From positions 3,286,001-3,350,000 of the forward strand of contig OZ252006.1 of NCBI GenBank assembly GCA_965247175.1: a stretch of DNA of 64,000 nt, written 5' to 3'. A program made the translations under genes and the position numbers. The DNA is from JANQMX01 sp965247175. Lineage in GTDB: Bacteria > Pseudomonadota > Alphaproteobacteria > Kiloniellales > DSM-21159. Positions 9,814 to 17,900 of the stretch are shown here, piece by piece (positions within the stretch are counted from its first letter, which is position 1; every line of letters starts with the position of its first letter). The notes under the pieces are model-generated. The model had not been told where the DNA came from, did no database searches, and saw nothing but the letters and a program-made list of their open reading frames with translations.

Positions 9814-10077
9814 ATGTCCCGTTTTCTCATTCACGACGACAATCCCGACGGCCACAAGCTCGAGGATATTCTCGCTGCAATCCGCAATGAGATCATCCAC
9901 CGGGCGACCAAGATCATGGACGACAAGCGGCCCGAGGCGCAGACGGTGCTGAACAACAACATCACCATTCTCAGCCTCCTGGCGCAGAGCATTGAGCTGG
10001 CGGAAGACAGCTCGCGGGTGCTCGACAAGAGCTTCGGCCCGCATAGCGACAAGGGCCCGCGCATCGGCGTGCTCTAG
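9814..10077 (+). CDS. Small hypothetical protein, helical
   Basis: An 87-aa soluble protein, rich in charged helices: GHKLEDILAAIRNEIIHRA, then KRPEAQTVLNNNITILSLLA. There is no signal peptide, membrane segment or cysteine. It starts with ATG preceded by a GAGAGG-like ribosome site and ends shortly before an amidase gene. Codon use matches the neighbouring genes and the protein looks real, but I do not recognise the family. Confidence 0.6.
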   Translation: MSRFLIHDDNPDGHKLEDILAAIRNEIIHRATKIMDDKRPEAQTVLNNNITILSLLAQSIELAEDSSRVLDKSFGPHSDKGPRIGVL

Positions 10078-10227
10078 GCCTTCGCCGCCGTTTTTCTCCG
10101 TCTTACATAGCAGCCGCGCTGCCTGCCCCTTCGCACAGCCTGCGATAGGCCTTGCAGGCGCCACCGGGCCGGGCTCACTATGCCTGAAAGACAGGTATGG
10201 AAAGAGCTTGGGGAGGACATCCGCGGC

Positions 10228-11685
10228 ATGAGCGAGGCGCTTCACTTCGCATCGGCAACGGAACTGGCCGAACGCATTCGCGACAAGCAGGTCGGCTGCC
10301 TCGAACTGCTCGATTACTTCCTAGGCCGCGCCGAACGCTTCAATCCCGCGCTCAATGCGATCATCTGGATGGACGTGGAGGGCGCCCGCGAACGCGCCCG
10401 AGCCGCCGATGCGGCCCTGGCCAAGGGGGAGGTCTGGGGCCCGCTGCACGGCGTGCCCATGACGGTGAAGGAGTCCTTCAACCTCGTCGGCTCCCCAACC
10501 ACCTGGGGCATCCCCGCCCATCGCGATAACATCGCAAGCGACGACGCGACCTTGGTTGCGCGCAAGCAGGCCGCCGGCGCGGTGATCTTCGGCAAGACCA
10601 ACGTGCCGCTTAACCTGGCCGACTGGCAGAGCTTCAACGCCATCTACGGCACCACCAACAATCCCTGGAACACCGAGCGCACGCCGGGCGGCTCCTCGGG
10701 CGGCTCTGCGGCCGCCCTGGCCGCGGGCCTGACCGGCCTGGAAGCCGGCAGCGACATCGGTGCCTCCATTCGAAACCCGGCCCACTATTGCGGCATCTTC
10801 GGCCACAAGCCGACCTATGGCCTGGTGCCGCCGCACGGCCAGGCCCTGCCGGGGAGTCACGCGCCCTCCGACATCTCGGTCGTCGGCCCCATGGCCCGCA
10901 GCGCCGAGGACCTGGACCTGAGCCTCTCGATCGTCGCCGGCCCGGACATCCTGGACGAGGCCGGCTGGCAGATCGCCTTGCCGCCGCCCCGCCGCGAGCA
11001 CCTGCGCGACTTCAAGGTCGCGGTGATGCCGAGCGATCCCAACTCCGAAGTCCAGCAGAGCTATCAGGACCGCATCGTCGAGGTTGCCGAGCACTTGGCC
11101 AAGCAGGGTGCCACCGTCAGCTTCGAGGTCCGGCCGGAGATCGACACCGCCCGCGCCTTCCAGCTCTACCTTCTGCTGCTGCGCGCGGCGACCTCGCGGC
11201 GCCAGACTGACGAGGAGTTTACCCACTTCAGCGGGGTGGCGGACGCGGCGGAGGATGCCGACGAGGCCTACTATGTCCAGATGGCACGCGGCATCGCCAT
11301 GTCGCATCGCGACTGGCTGATGCTCAACAACGAGCGCACGGTGATGCGGCTCAAGTGGCAGGCCTTCTTTCAGGACTGGGACCTGCTGCTTTGCCCGGCC
11401 GCAGCCTCCTCCGCCTGGCCGCACGACCAGGCCGGCGAGCGGCACGAGCGGACGATCTCGGTCAACGGCAAGCAGGTGCCGACCACCGACCAGCTTTTCT
11501 GGGCCGGCTTCAGTGGCATGGCCTATCTGCCCTCCACCGTCTCGCCGATCGGGCTCGATGAAGCGGGCCTGCCGCTCGGCCTGCAAGCCATCACCGGCCA
11601 CCTGCAGGACCGCACTTCTATCGCCTTCGCCCGACTGCTGGCGGAGGAGATCGGGGGCTTCAAGCCGCCACCAGGCTACGACTAG
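10228..11685 (+). CDS. Amidase signature family hydrolase
   Basis: Hydrolyses C-N amide bonds with the Ser-cisSer-Lys triad. The catalytic lysine is in VPMTVKESFN and the serines in TPGGSSGGSAAALAAGLTGL followed by GSDIGASIRNPAHYCGIFGH, the amidase signature. From the ATG at 10228, with GGAGG 11 nt upstream, it is 485 aa; the frame is open to 10180 but lacks a better start. GatA is unlikely because no gatC/gatB lies beside it and the C-terminal part differs. It precedes an MmgE/PrpD gene by 27 bp, so the pair is probably one catabolic transcript; the substrate is unknown. Confidence 0.85.
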   Translation: MSEALHFASATELAERIRDKQVGCLELLDYFLGRAERFNPALNAIIWMDVEGARERARAADAALAKGEVWGPLHGVPMTVKESFNLVGSPTTWGIPAHRDNIASDDATLVARKQAAGAVIFGKTNVPLNLADWQSFNAIYGTTNNPWNTERTPGGSSGGSAAALAAGLTGLEAGSDIGASIRNPAHYCGIFGHKPTYGLVPPHGQALPGSHAPSDISVVGPMARSAEDLDLSLSIVAGPDILDEAGWQIALPPPRREHLRDFKVAVMPSDPNSEVQQSYQDRIVEVAEHLAKQGATVSFEVRPEIDTARAFQLYLLLLRAATSRRQTDEEFTHFSGVADAAEDADEAYYVQMARGIAMSHRDWLMLNNERTVMRLKWQAFFQDWDLLLCPAAASSAWPHDQAGERHERTISVNGKQVPTTDQLFWAGFSGMAYLPSTVSPIGLDEAGLPLGLQAITGHLQDRTSIAFARLLAEEIGGFKPPPGYD

Positions 11686-11712
11686 AGCCGAATCAGCTAG
11701 GGGGACTGAGCC

Positions 11713-13122
11713 ATGACCGCCGTCACGCGCTTCGCCGAATGGCTCGCCGACGTCTCACCGGACCATGGCGAGGAGGCCTACCGCCGCGCCCGCGACGCGG
11801 TCTACGACACCGTCGGCTGTATCCTCGCCGGCCGCGACAGCCCTTCGGCTACCGCCGTGCGCGGAGCAATCGCGCCCTGGGGTGAGGGCAAGGCGGCTGT
11901 CCTCGGCACAGCTTTGCGCGCGCCGGCGCCCTGGGCGGCGCTGGCCAACGGCACGGCCGCCCATGCCATGGACATGGACGACTGGGACATCCCGGCGGCA
12001 AGCCATCCCAGTGCCGTTCTGGTGCCGGCGCTTCTGGCCCTGGGCGAGGAGCGCGGCGCTGACGGACAAGCCCTGCTCGATGCCTACATCGCCGGCCTCG
12101 AGGTGCTGATGCGCACCGGCGAGGCCGTCAACCTGCTGCACTATCACCGCGGCTGGCACACCACCTCGACCCTCGGCGCCCTGGCTGCCGCGGCCGGCTG
12201 CGCCCGCCTGCTCCGGCTCGATGCGACCCGCGCCGGCCATGCGCTGAGCATCGCCACCAGCATGGCGGCGGGCTTCAAGTCGCAGTTCGGCAACACGATC
12301 AAGCCGGCCCATGCCGGCCTCGCGGCCAAGAGCGGCGTGCTCGCCGCCTGCCTGGCCGAAAACGGGCTGACCGCCTCGGCGGAAACACTGGACAGCGACT
12401 GGAGCATCCTGACCCTGCTGGCAGGCGATGCAGCCCCCGGCTTCGCTGCGCCTCTGGATAAGCTGGGCGCGCCGCTGGCCATTCTGGAACACGGCCTGAT
12501 CGTCAAGCGCTACCCCTGCTGCGCCTACATCCACCGGGCCGTGGACGGCCTCTTGAGCCTGCGCGCGGAGCACGGCCTGAGCGCCGAGGGCATGCAGCAG
12601 ATACGCGTGGCCATCCCAACCAAGAACAAAGAGATCTTGCCTTTCACGCTGCCGAAGACGCCGTCAGAGGCGCGCTTCAGCATGGAATACTGCCTGGCTG
12701 TCGCGCTCGACCAAGGCAGCCTCGGGGAAAGAGACTTCACGGCGGACGCGATCACACGCGAGCCTATCCGGGCGCTCATCCCGAAGATCGCCTTCGCGGG
12801 TCTGCCGGTGACGGCGGCCAGCAGCGATCTCGCCACCGAAGAGGCCGACCGCGTCGCCGTGGTCGACCAGGAGGGCAGAGAGCACGCGATCGAGGTGCTT
12901 TATCCCAAGGGCGACCCACGCAATCCGCTGAGCGAGGCGGAGCTGCAGGCAAAGTTCGAGGACTGCGCCAGAGACGTCTTGACCCCAGAGGCGTTGCGCT
13001 CGGCACAGAGCGACCTGAAGGACCTCGGCGCGCAGCCCTCCCTTATCCGCCTGACCGAGCAATTGGTGGGCGACGACCGGACGACAGCGTTGAGCAGCCT
13101 CGGCCCGCTGCAGATTTCTTAG
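11713..13122 (+). CDS. MmgE/PrpD family protein
   Basis: The family includes 2-methylcitrate dehydratase and related enzymes acting on small carboxylic acids; the exact substrate here cannot be told. The 469-aa protein has the N-terminal all-helical domain with YDTVGCILAGRDS and ANGTAAHAMDMDDW, the helical segment AGHALSIATSMAAGFKSQFG, and the C-terminal alpha/beta domain with YPCCAYIHRAVDGLLSLR. A ribosome site (AGGGGGACTG) sits close to the ATG. Without prpB/prpC nearby a methylcitrate role is doubtful; the upstream amidase suggests a catabolic pair. Its stop codon TAG is the first three bases of the left copy of the 47-bp direct repeat. Confidence 0.85.
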   Translation: MTAVTRFAEWLADVSPDHGEEAYRRARDAVYDTVGCILAGRDSPSATAVRGAIAPWGEGKAAVLGTALRAPAPWAALANGTAAHAMDMDDWDIPAASHPSAVLVPALLALGEERGADGQALLDAYIAGLEVLMRTGEAVNLLHYHRGWHTTSTLGALAAAAGCARLLRLDATRAGHALSIATSMAAGFKSQFGNTIKPAHAGLAAKSGVLAACLAENGLTASAETLDSDWSILTLLAGDAAPGFAAPLDKLGAPLAILEHGLIVKRYPCCAYIHRAVDGLLSLRAEHGLSAEGMQQIRVAIPTKNKEILPFTLPKTPSEARFSMEYCLAVALDQGSLGERDFTADAITREPIRALIPKIAFAGLPVTAASSDLATEEADRVAVVDQEGREHAIEVLYPKGDPRNPLSEAELQAKFEDCARDVLTPEALRSAQSDLKDLGAQPSLIRLTEQLVGDDRTTALSSLGPLQIS

Positions 13123-13166
13123 CTGCGCTTGGCCTCGAAGGCCGCCTTGGTCAGGCGGAAGAAGGG
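13119..13166 (-). pseudogene. 3'-end fragment of GNAT gene (15 codons)
   Basis: On the minus strand this reads PFFRLTKAAFEAKRS and a TAA stop, the same C-terminus as the intact GNAT at 14348-14890 (which ends KRG and TAG). Nothing upstream on that strand continues the gene. It is the left member of a 47-bp direct repeat that brackets the AT-rich membrane-protein gene. Confidence 0.85.
13120..13166 (+). repeat. Direct repeat, left copy (att-like)
   Basis: 47 bp starting TAGCTGCGCTTGGCCTCG and ending CGGAAGAAGGG. It matches 14349-14395 at 46 of 47 positions, the only difference being T/C at the fifth base. Both copies begin with the stop codon of the gene to the left, prpD-like here. Confidence 0.95.
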
Positions 13167-13250
13167 CGGGCCGGGAGGCAAACGAAGTGCGTCACGCCAA
13201 CTCCAAACAGCGCTAACGGGCGCTTAAGCCAGGCAATTTAGAGTAGTTTT

Positions 13251-13266
13251 TTCCAAGAGCTTGGAA
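13251..13266. promoter_or_regulatory. Inverted repeat before the AT-rich membrane gene
   Basis: TTCCAAG-AG-CTTGGAA, a 7-bp perfect inverted repeat preceded by a T run, 27 bp before the ATG at 13293. It may be an operator, or the end of a transcript from the left. The 13167-13292 leader is clearly more AT-rich than the flanking genes, and no other gene is present. Confidence 0.35.
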
Positions 13267-13292
13267 GTCACCTGACCAGGAAGCTTTCTACA

Positions 13293-14351
13293 ATGCTATT
13301 TCTGGCGCGTGTTTCAGAATACTGCGATCGCTTGATCAAAGAGCACAAGCTCGCGTTCTGTGTTTTTATCATACTACTCATCTCTTTTGCTGAATTCCGA
13401 ACTCTTTATTTAATTCACCTGATTAATATCGAAGAGTTAGCCAACCAGATTTACGGGGTGCTGACTGGAAAGCCACATTGGAGATCCTATTCAAGTCGGC
13501 TTTTGGGACCTCATCTGGTATACACCATCTCTCTTTCTGGTTTTTCATTGAAGAGCTCTTTGATCATATTTCATATTCTCGCAATTATCACCGTCAACGC
13601 CCTGCTGTTTTATGTTTTGCTTCTTCTGACAGGGCGCGCCTATCGCCGGTGTATTATTTCCCTCGTTCTGTTCGGATTCTCTCTGATCTTGATACAACAT
13701 CAATGGCACTACACGTGGGACTACATTGATTTAATTGTATTCACTCTGTTCTTGTATGGCGTGTATTCGTCCAAAAGCACCGCCTATTTCTGTCTGGTAT
13801 TTCTTCTTGGACTATTGAACCGCGAATCAGCTTTGTTTATTGCGCTGTGGTTGGTCATTGATGCCTTCAAATATGCTTCTGTCGAAAGCGGGGGTTTGAG
13901 GTTCAAGCTTTCGCTTCACAACAAATGGCGGTTGCTTGTTGGGGCATCGCTTCTCATTGGAGGCGCCGTCTATACGAAGATGATTCGGTCTTATATGTTC
14001 GTCGAATCGTCTTCGCCCGCAGTTGGGCTGGATGAGAAACACCGCTTGTTGGGGAATCACACGAAACCACTCTTCAACATCGAGAAATTCTTCTCCAATT
14101 TCCTTTCTCCTTTGGAGCTTCCTGTCTCGTTATTTATTATCGCCATTTTTGTTTTTATACTTTCGACGCTGCACAAGGCACGTGAGGAAACAATCAAGTC
14201 GGCTGTTCTGGTGGTGATCATGATCGCTTCGATATTCACCTTCGGCACGATCAATGAGACACGGCAATTCACAATGGTTCTTCCATTTCTGCTGTTCTTC
14301 TACGTCACCGAGTGGACCTCGGAAAACGCCCAACAGTCGGAGAGGCCCTAG
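13293..14351 (+). CDS. AT-rich polytopic membrane protein, GT-C-like
   Basis: A 352-aa integral membrane protein with roughly eight to ten hydrophobic segments. Between them lie SYSSRLLGPHLVY, WDYIDLIVFTLFLYGVY and GLLNRESALFIALWLVI; the NRES motif and an INETRQF motif near the C-terminus resemble those in uncharacterised GT-C-type sugar transferases and O-antigen-related membrane proteins. Function is not established. Base composition and codon use (many TTT, ATT, TCT codons) differ sharply from every other gene here, which points to horizontal transfer. The gene lies exactly between two copies of a 47-bp direct repeat, and its stop codon is the first three bases of the right copy, overlapping the GNAT stop on the other strand. 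Confidence 0.75.
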   Translation: MLFLARVSEYCDRLIKEHKLAFCVFIILLISFAEFRTLYLIHLINIEELANQIYGVLTGKPHWRSYSSRLLGPHLVYTISLSGFSLKSSLIIFHILAIITVNALLFYVLLLLTGRAYRRCIISLVLFGFSLILIQHQWHYTWDYIDLIVFTLFLYGVYSSKSTAYFCLVFLLGLLNRESALFIALWLVIDAFKYASVESGGLRFKLSLHNKWRLLVGASLLIGGAVYTKMIRSYMFVESSSPAVGLDEKHRLLGNHTKPLFNIEKFFSNFLSPLELPVSLFIIAIFVFILSTLHKAREETIKSAVLVVIMIASIFTFGTINETRQFTMVLPFLLFFYVTEWTSENAQQSERP

Positions 14352-14890
14352 CCGCGCTTGGCCTCGAAGGCCGCCTTGGTCAGGCGGAAGAAGGGGACCC
14401 AGTGGCCCTGGTAGAGCGTCTGGTTCTCGCGGCGCAGACCGATCGCCTCGAGCACCCGCTGCGAGCGCCAGTTGGCGGGATCGGTGATCCCGCAAATCGG
14501 GTCGAAGTCCAACACCTCGAAGCCGTGCCGCAGCACCCGAGCCGCCGCCTCCCGCGCCGCGCCGCGGCCGCGGACCGTGGGGTGGAGACAATAGCCGATC
14601 TCGATCGGCCCCTGGTCCGACATGGGAAAGAGGCCGCACCAGCCGACCACGGCCCCCGTCCCCTTTTCCTCGATCATCCAGAAACCGCCGATCTGCGGCC
14701 AGCCGTCATGCTCCATGCCCTTGAGAAACCAGTCACGGTACTCCGACATGTCCGGGCGCCAGGTACCGTCGCCCAAGAAGGTGCGGCTGGTGATGTCGCT
14801 GGCCATCTCCCAGGCAGCCTGCAGGTCGGACGTCCGGCGCGCGCGCATCAGGAACCGCTCGCTTTCGAGCTCGGGCAAGATCTTCAACAT
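14348..14890 (-). CDS. GNAT family N-acetyltransferase (RimJ/RimL type)
   Basis: Acetyl-CoA-dependent acetyltransferase; the closest shape is the RimJ/RimL type acting on protein N-termini or small amines, but the substrate cannot be predicted. From the ATG at 14890 it is 180 aa, starting MLKILPELESERFLMRA, with the acetyl-CoA loop HPTVRGRGAAREAAARVL and the end GITDPANWRSQRVLEAIGL typical of the group. The frame is open to 14935 but the extension is not family-like. Its last 15 codons are duplicated at 13119-13166 on the far side of the AT-rich membrane gene. It is divergent from dapB. Confidence 0.85.
   Translation of the reverse strand: MLKILPELESERFLMRARRTSDLQAAWEMASDITSRTFLGDGTWRPDMSEYRDWFLKGMEHDGWPQIGGFWMIEEKGTGAVVGWCGLFPMSDQGPIEIGYCLHPTVRGRGAAREAAARVLRHGFEVLDFDPICGITDPANWRSQRVLEAIGLRRENQTLYQGHWVPFFRLTKAAFEAKRG
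14349..14395 (+). repeat. Direct repeat, right copy (att-like)
   Basis: Right copy of the 47-bp repeat, which lies within the 3' end of the intact GNAT gene. It contains two small hairpins, GGCC-TCGAA-GGCC and CCGCCT-TGGTC-AGGCGG. Confidence 0.95.
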
Positions 14891-14955
14891 GGGCCGCTCT
14901 TGGTCATCCAGGGGCGCGCATGCTACCCCCCTCACAGGGTGGAGGGAGAAGCGAA

Positions 14956-15762
14956 ATGAACAACCCAGCCATCGGCGTGGTCGGGTGCGCCGGACGCATG
15001 GGCCGGATGATCGCCGGCATGCTGCGAGAGCGCGACGACTGCCGTCTCGCCGGCGCCACGGAGCGACCCGGCAGCGAGGTCGTCGGGCAGGACCTGGGAA
15101 CTGTCCTGGGCGGCGATGCGCTGGGTCTCGCGGTGCTCGACGATCCTGGGGCGCTCTTCGCCGCCGCCGATGTGGTCGTCGACTTCACCGCCCCGGCCGC
15201 CGCGGTTTGGCATGCGGAGCTGGCGGCGCAGCAGGGCTGCGCACTGCTGATCGGGACCACGGGCCTCCAGCCGGACGACTTGGCGAAGATCGCCCAAGCC
15301 GCCGAGCGCACCGCGATTCTCCAGGCCGCCAACACCAGCCTCGGGGTCAACCTGCTGCTCGCGCTGGTCCAGCAGGCCGCCGCCAAGCTGCCCGAGAGCT
15401 ACGACATCGAAGTGCTCGAGATGCATCACCGCCACAAGGTCGATGCCCCCTCCGGCACCGCGCTGGCGCTGGGGGAAGCGGCGGCGCGCGGGCGCGGCAT
15501 CGCCCTCGAGGACCAGGCCGCCTGGGCGCGCCATGGCCAGACAGGCGCCCGGCGGATCGGCGATATCGGCTTCGCCGTGCTGCGCGGCGGCGACGTGGCC
15601 GGCGATCACAGCGTGATCTTCGCGGCCGAAGGCGAGCGCCTGGAGCTGGGCCACCGCGCCTCCAGCCGGGCGGTCTTCGTGGAGGGCGCCGTGACCGCCG
15701 CGCGCTGGCTCGCCGGCAAGCCCGCCGGCCTCTACTCCATGCGGGACGTGCTGGGGCTCTAG
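14956..15762 (+). CDS. dapB: 4-hydroxy-tetrahydrodipicolinate reductase
   Basis: Reduces the DapA product in the diaminopimelate/lysine pathway. The 268-aa protein starts MNNPAIGVVGCAGRMGRMIA with the NAD(P)-binding glycine motif, has VVDFTAPAAAV and GTTGLQPDD, and the catalytic stretch EMHHRHKVDAPSGTALALGE. The ATG at 14956 has GGAGGGAG upstream; the in-frame start at 14920 is rejected. Its stop overlaps the 15759-17861 gene on the opposite strand by 4 bp. dapB commonly follows dnaJ in related bacteria; here about 5.5 kb of accessory genes and repeats separates them. Confidence 0.97.
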   Translation: MNNPAIGVVGCAGRMGRMIAGMLRERDDCRLAGATERPGSEVVGQDLGTVLGGDALGLAVLDDPGALFAAADVVVDFTAPAAAVWHAELAAQQGCALLIGTTGLQPDDLAKIAQAAERTAILQAANTSLGVNLLLALVQQAAAKLPESYDIEVLEMHHRHKVDAPSGTALALGEAAARGRGIALEDQAAWARHGQTGARRIGDIGFAVLRGGDVAGDHSVIFAAEGERLELGHRASSRAVFVEGAVTAARWLAGKPAGLYSMRDVLGL

Positions 15763-17861
15763 AGCGCCAGGCGCAAGCTCGCAGGCGGCGCGCCCTCCTT
15801 GGCGTCGGGCACGGCGCAACAGGTCAGCACCTCGCCCGCGGCGACCGGGAAGGACGGCTCCTGCACATAGCGGACATCGCCGTCCAAGAGCTTGACCGCG
15901 CAGGACCCGCAGGAACCGGAGCGGCAGCCGTAGACCGGCGACAGCCCGGCATCCTCCGCCAGCTCCAGGAGGGTGCCTTTCTCCGGCGTCCAATCCGCCG
16001 TGACCTCAGCCTCAGCGAAGTCCACGCTGGCCTCGCCCTCCGCCTCGACCGCCGCAGGTGCCGCGCCCTCGTCCCGCCGCCGCGTCAGGCCGGCCGGCCC
16101 GAAGGCCTCGGTGTGGATGCGCGCGTCGGCAATGTTGAGATCACGCAGGCCGTCGTAGATGTCCTGAGTCATGGCGGCCGGACCGCAGACGTAGAAGTCG
16201 TAGTCGTCGAAGGGCAGCAACCCCTTCAGGGTCTTGACCGTCAGCCGGCCGGCCGCGTGATGGTCGTGACCCTCTCGGCTGTCGGCCTCGGGTGCCGTCA
16301 GGACCAAGCGCAGCTGCACTTGCGGAGAGGCCGCCGCGGCAAGCTGCCGCAGCTCGTCGAAGAAGGCGCGCTCGGCCTTGGTGCGCGCGCTGTAGAGGAA
16401 CCACACCGGCCGCAGATGCCGCGTGCGCAGGCCCTCGGACAGGAGATGCCGCAGCATGGAGACCATCGGCGTGACGCCGATGCCGCCGGCGATCATCACC
16501 ACCGGCCGCCGCTCGGCCGCATCGATGGTGAACTGTCCGCGCGGCGCCAACGCCTCGATGACGTCACCTTCCCTGAGGCGTTCATGCAGCAGACGAGAGA
16601 CGGCACCCTCCGCCTCGCGCTTGACGCTGATGCGGAAGGCCGGGTCTTCCGGCGCGCTGGACACCGTGTAGGTCCGGGTCAGCGGCGCATCCAGATCGGT
16701 CCAATCCAGCTTGATGGGGAGAAACTGCCCGGCCTGAAAGCCCGGCAGGCCGCCATCATCGGCCGGCTCCAGATAGAAGGAGCGGATGAGGCTGCTTTCC
16801 TCGACAATGCGAGCGACCCGATAGGGCCGGTAAGTGTTGCGCTGCCGTTCGGCCTCCAAACGGGCCGACGCCTCCTGCCAGTCGCCCTGGATCAGTGAGT
16901 TGGGCGAGTACTCCCCGAAGCGGAAGGTCATGGGCAGGCCTTGGCGCAAGCGGATGGCCTGGCTCAGGCGGAAGCGCCAGAGCCGCTCGGCCCCGCGGAA
17001 GGCGGCGATCTCGTCGGACTCGAAGATGATCTCCACCTCGCCAGCCAGGAACAGCAGGTCGCCGCTTTCGAAATCGGCGAACAGCAGCCCGGCCCGCGGC
17101 TCCAGCATCAGGTTGCCCAGGGTGTTGAAGTGCAGGTTTCCGGCGAAGTCCGGCACGGTCAGCGTGCCCTCGTCGTCGATGCGCACGAAGCCGGGCTTGC
17201 CGCCGCGGTGCGAGACGTCGACGCCGCGCACGGCGGGGTCGTCTTGCGCGGGGTCGTCACTGCCGGGTGCGGCGCTGGCGATGAAGAAGGTGTCCGCCGC
17301 GGCGATCAGGCGTTGAGCCTCGTCATCCAGGCGGCTGAGCTCTTCGCGGGCCGGACGGAAGCCGGCCTCCCGCGGGTCGCGGCGGAACTCCGGCTGCCGG
17401 GTCTGAATGTACTGCGGGCAGTTGCCGAAGGCCTGGTCGATCAAGAGCTCGATGCCGCTCTCGTCCAGTGCCCCGACCCGCGCGGAGAAGCGGTTGCGGC
17501 GGCGGGTGGCGAACTCGATGCCGAGGCCACCGATCTGCGCGCCGGGGCGCAGGGCCTGCTCGAGAGGGTCGCCGGGAATGGCGGCCGCATCGAGCAGCAG
17601 GCGGCCGGGGTCGGGCGACTGGGCGAAGCCCGGCCGCCCGGCCAGAATGGAGGCCCAAGGTTGGCCCGTCTCGTCACGGGAGCCGACCAACAGGAAGGGT
17701 AGCTTGGCGTAGAAATCCTGATGCTGCTCGATCAGATGGTCGCGGATGACCTTGCGGCCGAAACGCTCCATCTTCTCGCGCACGCCGAGCCGCTCCTGTA
17801 AAGCCTGCTCACCGGCGTGAAAGGGGGAGGTCTCGGTCGGTTGTACGGCTTCCTGAGTCAT
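15759..17861 (-). CDS. Three-domain fusion: PNPOx-like / flavin reductase / 2Fe-2S ferredoxin
   Basis: A 700-aa redox protein. Residues ~1-330 form a pyridoxamine-phosphate-oxidase-like flavin-binding split barrel (FYAKLPFLLVGSRDETGQPW, then NLHFNTLGNLMLEPRAGLLF). Residues ~345-600 form a ferredoxin-NADP reductase module with LTRTYTVSSAPED (flavin binding), MIAGGIGVTPMVSML (nucleotide binding) and FYVCGPAAMTQDI. The C-terminus is a plant-type 2Fe-2S ferredoxin with Cys646, 651 and 654 in YGCRSGSCGSCAVKL and Cys681/682. Electrons probably pass from NAD(P)H via the flavin to the cluster and the barrel; the acceptor is unknown. It is followed on the same strand upstream by a GST gene. Confidence 0.88.
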   Translation of the reverse strand: MTQEAVQPTETSPFHAGEQALQERLGVREKMERFGRKVIRDHLIEQHQDFYAKLPFLLVGSRDETGQPWASILAGRPGFAQSPDPGRLLLDAAAIPGDPLEQALRPGAQIGGLGIEFATRRRNRFSARVGALDESGIELLIDQAFGNCPQYIQTRQPEFRRDPREAGFRPAREELSRLDDEAQRLIAAADTFFIASAAPGSDDPAQDDPAVRGVDVSHRGGKPGFVRIDDEGTLTVPDFAGNLHFNTLGNLMLEPRAGLLFADFESGDLLFLAGEVEIIFESDEIAAFRGAERLWRFRLSQAIRLRQGLPMTFRFGEYSPNSLIQGDWQEASARLEAERQRNTYRPYRVARIVEESSLIRSFYLEPADDGGLPGFQAGQFLPIKLDWTDLDAPLTRTYTVSSAPEDPAFRISVKREAEGAVSRLLHERLREGDVIEALAPRGQFTIDAAERRPVVMIAGGIGVTPMVSMLRHLLSEGLRTRHLRPVWFLYSARTKAERAFFDELRQLAAAASPQVQLRLVLTAPEADSREGHDHHAAGRLTVKTLKGLLPFDDYDFYVCGPAAMTQDIYDGLRDLNIADARIHTEAFGPAGLTRRRDEGAAPAAVEAEGEASVDFAEAEVTADWTPEKGTLLELAEDAGLSPVYGCRSGSCGSCAVKLLDGDVRYVQEPSFPVAAGEVLTCCAVPDAKEGAPPASLRLAL

Positions 17862-17900
17862 GGCTAGGCGCTCCCGTGACAGGCCAGGGGTGGTTGACTG

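Noticed and set aside
13120..14395. Integron cassette with attC sites
   Set aside because: The 47-bp repeats lack the GTTRRRY/RYYYAAC core pair, and the right copy is ordinary GNAT coding sequence.
14622..16898. 758-codon plus-strand frame across dapB and the flavoprotein fusion
   Set aside because: It crosses two well-supported genes in other frames, is Arg/Ala-rich and has no recognisable domain.
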